This document shows positions 5,023 through 7,133 of a DNA stretch of 7,133 nt, one piece after another. The number at the start of each line of letters is the position of its first letter. The first letter of the stretch is position 1. Source of the DNA: an uncultured Ruminococcus sp. (GTDB taxonomy: Bacteria; Bacillota; Clostridia; Oscillospirales; Ruminococcaceae); assembly GCA_900539095.1 (NCBI GenBank), contig UQAR01000090.1, forward strand, positions 1 through 7,133, in the 5' to 3' direction. The notes under the pieces are model-generated. The model was not told the origin of the DNA, ran no database searches, and was given only the letters and a program-made list of their open reading frames with translations. Position numbers and translations under genes: made by a program.

Positions 5023-5840
5023 TGGATACCATAATTGAAAGCTGTGCAAAAGCAGCTGATAAGGTAAGAGATATATGCCCTCTGGTGCATTGTATCACAA
5101 ATTACGTTACTGTAAATGACGTTGCAAACTGTATCCTCGCCATTGGTGCGTCACCTATCATGGCGGACGATATAGCAGAGGCAGCCGATATAACTTCTAT
5201 CTCAAAGGCTCTTGTTATAAACATGGGCACGCTCAATGCAAGAACTGTGGAATCAATGGTAGCAGCAGGAAAGAAAGCCAACGAGCTTGGCGTTCCTGTG
5301 GTTTTCGACCCGGTTGGAGCAGGTGCGTCAAATTTCAGAAATGAAACTGCAAAGCGTATACTTGAAAATGTGAAGATAAGCATACTCAGAGGAAATCTTT
5401 CTGAAATGTCATATCTTGCAGGACTTGAAGTGTCCACAAAGGGCGTTGATACTTCTGAGGCTGACGAGAAAAACGACCCTGTTTCCGTTGCGAAAAAAAC
5501 AGTCGCAAAGTATAACTGCGTTGCAGCTATAACAGGTGCGGTGGATACTATAACAGACGGAAAAAGAGTTGCAAGGATATCAAACGGTCACCCTTATCTT
5601 TCAAAGGTAACAGGTACAGGCTGCATGACAACCGGACTTGTAGGTTCTTTCGCAGGTTCATCTGATGATATGTACATTGCCGCCGTAACAGGCATCGCAA
5701 GCATGGGTATCGCAGGCGAGTTCGCATACGAAAAAGCAGGCGACATAGGTTCAGGCAGCTTTCATATCTCCATAATCGACGCTATAAGCAAAATGAACAG
5801 TCAGGTTTTTGCAGCTAAGGCGAAGATAGAAGAAGTTTAG
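5022..5840 (+). CDS. thiM: ThiM, hydroxyethylthiazole kinase
   Basis: ThiM phosphorylates 4-methyl-5-(2-hydroxyethyl)thiazole with ATP, making the thiazole phosphate used by ThiE. It is a salvage enzyme of the ribokinase-like fold and normally a trimer. The 272-residue product has the expected length. Conserved features are VHCITNYVTVNDVAN (22-36), IGASPIMADD, INMGTLN, PVVFDPVGAGAS, ILRGNLSEM, AITGAVDTI and the catalytic region VTGTGCM, with the active-site Cys at residue 201. Near the C-terminus GSGSFHISIIDAI is also typical. AAAGGAGG (5004-5011) precedes the ATG by 10 bases, inside the end of thiW. A long AT-rich hairpin (5855-5894) ends the transcription unit. With thiW it forms a thiazole import-and-trap pair. 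No catalytic residue appears to be missing. Confidence 0.96.
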   Translation: MDTIIESCAKAADKVRDICPLVHCITNYVTVNDVANCILAIGASPIMADDIAEAADITSISKALVINMGTLNARTVESMVAAGKKANELGVPVVFDPVGAGASNFRNETAKRILENVKISILRGNLSEMSYLAGLEVSTKGVDTSEADEKNDPVSVAKKTVAKYNCVAAITGAVDTITDGKRVARISNGHPYLSKVTGTGCMTTGLVGSFAGSSDDMYIAAVTGIASMGIAGEFAYEKAGDIGSGSFHISIIDAISKMNSQVFAAKAKIEEV

Positions 5841-5854
5841 TATTGCAATATTTT

Positions 5855-5898
5855 AAATTTAGTGGTATCATATTATTATGGTATCACTAAATTTTATG
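5855..5898 (+). terminator. Terminator hairpin after thiM
   Basis: An 18-pair stem is formed by AAATTTAGTG (5855-5864) and GTATCATA (5865-5872) pairing with TATGGTAT (5877-5884) and CACTAAATTT (5885-5894), with loop TTAT and two wobbles. It is followed by a short T-rich tail and preceded by TTTT. The flanking T and A runs would let it work to some degree in both directions. It separates thiW-thiM from the GNAT-thiE unit. Confidence 0.75.
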
Positions 5899-5913
5899 CG
5901 GGCAGTGTTGTTT

Positions 5914-5939
5914 GTAGGGGTGACCTGAGGTCGCCCGTA
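5914..5939 (+). repeat. GTAGGGGTG palindromic repeat, copy D
   Basis: GTAGGGGTGACC, loop TGA and GGTCGCCC pair as an 8-bp stem (5918-5925 with 5929-5936), with one T-G wobble where copy B has C-G. It is otherwise nearly identical to the reverse complement of 1684-1706. Confidence 0.65.
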
Positions 5940-5976
5940 TGCTGAACGATTTGCTTATTATCTGGTAAATAACCAA

Positions 5977-5985
5977 TGCTATAAC
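5977..5985 (+). promoter_or_regulatory. Extended -10 promoter for the GNAT-thiE unit
   Basis: TGC-TATAAC is an extended -10. It lies inside a 16-base segment, ATAACCARTGCTATAA, shared with the thiD promoter, where the same bases hold the -10. No good -35 is present at 17 bases. The predicted start, about 5991-5993, leaves only about 10-12 bases before the GNAT ATG, so the mRNA would begin almost at the ribosome site. Confidence 0.5.
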
Positions 5986-6002
5986 ACAAAGGGGAATGAA
6001 AA

Positions 6003-6473
6003 ATGACTGTAAGATTTGCTTGTGAAAAAGACATACCTCAAATGGACGAACTGCTTTATCAGGTAGAAAGAGTTCATCAGCAGGGCAGACCTGACCTCTT
6101 TAAAGAGGGTGCTAAAAAGTATACTGATGACGAGCTTAAAGTTATGCTCAAGGATAAAACAAAGCCTATCTTTGCCGCTGTTGATGAAAATGATGTCATG
6201 AGGGGCTACGCTTTCTGCATTTTTGAGGAGTTCAAAAATGATAATTCACGCACAGATATGAAAACTTTATATATTGACGACCTGTGCGTTGATGAAAATT
6301 GCAGAGGTCAGCATATAGGCTCGGTGCTCTATGAGGCAGTGAAGAAATTCGCTAAGGAGCAGGGCTGTTATAATGTTACGCTCAACGTGTGGGAGTGCAA
6401 TCCGTCGGCAAGAAAATTTTACGAAAAAGCAGGTCTGAAACCATTCAAGACCGGTATGGAAGTCATTCTCTGA
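6003..6473 (+). CDS. GNAT family N-acetyltransferase of unknown substrate
   Basis: This 156-residue cytosolic protein has the GCN5-related acetyltransferase fold, which transfers an acetyl group from acetyl-CoA to an amine. The N-terminal third includes a stretch after residue 20 that may form substrate-binding helices. Strand beta-4 and motif A read YIDDLCVDENCRGQHIG, with the CoA pyrophosphate-binding loop R101-G-Q-H-I-G106. Motif B reads NVWECNPSARKFYEKAGL and carries the usual tyrosine. The ATG at 6003 follows AAAGGGG (5988-5994) at an 8-base spacing. The gene has its own candidate promoter and lies 22 bases upstream of thiE, so the two are probably co-transcribed. It follows thiM after a terminator. 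Substrate cannot be read from the sequence. A role in modifying or repairing a thiamine intermediate is possible, but chance operon membership is equally open. Confidence 0.9.
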   Translation: MTVRFACEKDIPQMDELLYQVERVHQQGRPDLFKEGAKKYTDDELKVMLKDKTKPIFAAVDENDVMRGYAFCIFEEFKNDNSRTDMKTLYIDDLCVDENCRGQHIGSVLYEAVKKFAKEQGCYNVTLNVWECNPSARKFYEKAGLKPFKTGMEVIL

Positions 6474-6495
6474 TAAGAAATAAGAGGGCAAAAAA

Positions 6496-7124
6496 ATGGA
6501 CAAATCAAAAATAGACTATACGCTTTATCTTTGCACAGACCGTGGACTTATGTCCTGCGAAACTATCGAGCAGTCGGTGGAAGAGGGCGTAAAAGGCGGC
6601 TGTACGGTGATACAGCTGAGAGAAAAGGACTGCACCTCAAGAGAGTTCTATGAGCTTGCAGTGAGAGTAAAAAAGATAACTGATAAATATAATGTGCCGC
6701 TTATAATAAATGACCGACTTGATATCGCACAGGCTGTTGACTGTGCAGGAGTTCATCTTGGTCAGAGCGATATGCCATGTGCAGTGGCAAGAAAAATCCT
6801 CGGCGAGGACAAGCTTATCGGAATTTCTGCGGCAACACTCGATGAGGCAAAAAAAGCTCAGGCAGACGGTGCAGATTATCTCGGCGTGGGTGCAATGTAT
6901 GCCACTAACACAAAAACTGACGCAAGGGCAGTCACAAAGGAACAGCTTGCGGAGATAAGAGCCGCTGTGGATATCCCTATAGTGATAATCGGCGGCGTGA
7001 ACATGAAAACTGTGCCGAACTTCAAGGGCATGGGCATTGACGGTGCAGCGGTAGTTTCTGCGGTGGTTTCTCAGCCTGATATCGAAAAGGCTGCAAAGGA
7101 ACTTCGTGGGGTCTGCGAGGATTG
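6496..7124 (+). CDS. thiE: ThiE, thiamine-phosphate synthase (C-terminus cut off)
   Basis: ThiE condenses HMP-PP with thiazole phosphate to give thiamine phosphate, releasing pyrophosphate. It joins the products of ThiC/ThiD and ThiW/ThiM. It is a TIM-barrel enzyme. About 209 codons are genuine before the adapter begins at 7125, and no stop is reached. ThiE proteins are usually about 205-220 residues, so little is missing. Signatures are LYLCTDRGLM, VIQLREKD (38-45, HMP-PP diphosphate side), IINDRLDIA (70-78), GVHLGQSDMP (85-94), GADYLGVGAMYATNTKTDA and PIVIIGGVN, the phosphate-binding loop. The ATG at 6496 follows GAGGG (6484-6488) at a 7-base spacing. Residues read beyond codon 209 are adapter translation. 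The gene is easily missed because its frame is open to the window end. Confidence 0.95.
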
Positions 7125-7133
7125 CTGTCTCTT
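7125..7133. other. Adapter remnant at the right end
   Basis: The last nine bases, CTGTCTCTT, are the first nine of CTGTCTCTTATACACATCT, the complement of the adapter at 1-19. Together the two ends show a fragment bounded by tagmentation sites. The thiE reading frame continues through these bases only by artefact. Confidence 0.85.

Noticed and set aside
1332..5939. CRISPR array
   Set aside because: The palindromic copies are irregularly spaced, differ in orientation, and have no unique-length spacers or cas genes.
6710..6958. Plus-strand frame within thiE
   Set aside because: It is out of frame with the clear ThiE motifs at the same place.

Overview
The window looks like a chromosomal fragment from a gut-type Clostridia bacterium, most likely Ruminococcus or another Oscillospiraceae. 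This is inferred from moderate GC with AT-rich intergenic hairpins, strong GGAGG-type ribosome sites, a secreted FN3-like/NlpC-P60 protein, scattered GTAGGGGCG-type palindromes, and thiamine genes of the Firmicutes ThiW/ThiM type. The genus is not proven. Both ends are library adapter: bases 1-19 are the complete Tn5/Nextera mosaic end and bases 7125-7133 are its first nine bases in the opposite orientation. Real sequence is therefore about 20-7124, probably one tagmented molecule.

Layout. (1) 73/106-1089: a secreted NlpC/P60 cell-wall hydrolase whose expected start codon reads ATC. (2) 1090-1757: about 670 bases without a convincing gene, holding tandem mini-hairpins, a terminator whose 3' arm has two possible partners, and several copies of short palindromic repeats. 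(3) 1758-4098: a consensus promoter, a TPP riboswitch, an attenuator terminator, then thiD and thiC overlapping by ATGA. (4) 4099-4500: more palindromes and a second structured leader. Its 5' half is TPP-riboswitch-like, but the usual pyrophosphate-sensing half is replaced. (5) 4501-5840: thiW and thiM overlapping by one base, then a long AT-rich terminator hairpin. (6) 5841-7124: a repeat copy, an extended -10 promoter, a GNAT acetyltransferase and thiE, which runs off the end.

How the genes work together. ThiC makes HMP-P from the purine intermediate AIR, and ThiD phosphorylates HMP/HMP-P to HMP-PP. ThiW is the substrate-binding subunit of an ECF transporter thought to import hydroxyethylthiazole, ThiM phosphorylates that thiazole, and ThiE joins the two halves into thiamine phosphate. 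No thiazole-synthesis gene (thiS, F, G, H) is present here, so the locus encodes pyrimidine synthesis plus thiazole salvage. The GNAT gene is the one member without an assigned role.

The most interesting item is the thiW leader (about 4336-4480). It keeps the HMP-recognition side of a TPP aptamer (GGGAACCC, TGAGA, GACC) but lacks the GAACCTG and GTAGG parts present in the thiD riboswitch of the same window. It can also form two mutually exclusive long helices, which suggests a variant switch, possibly with altered ligand preference.
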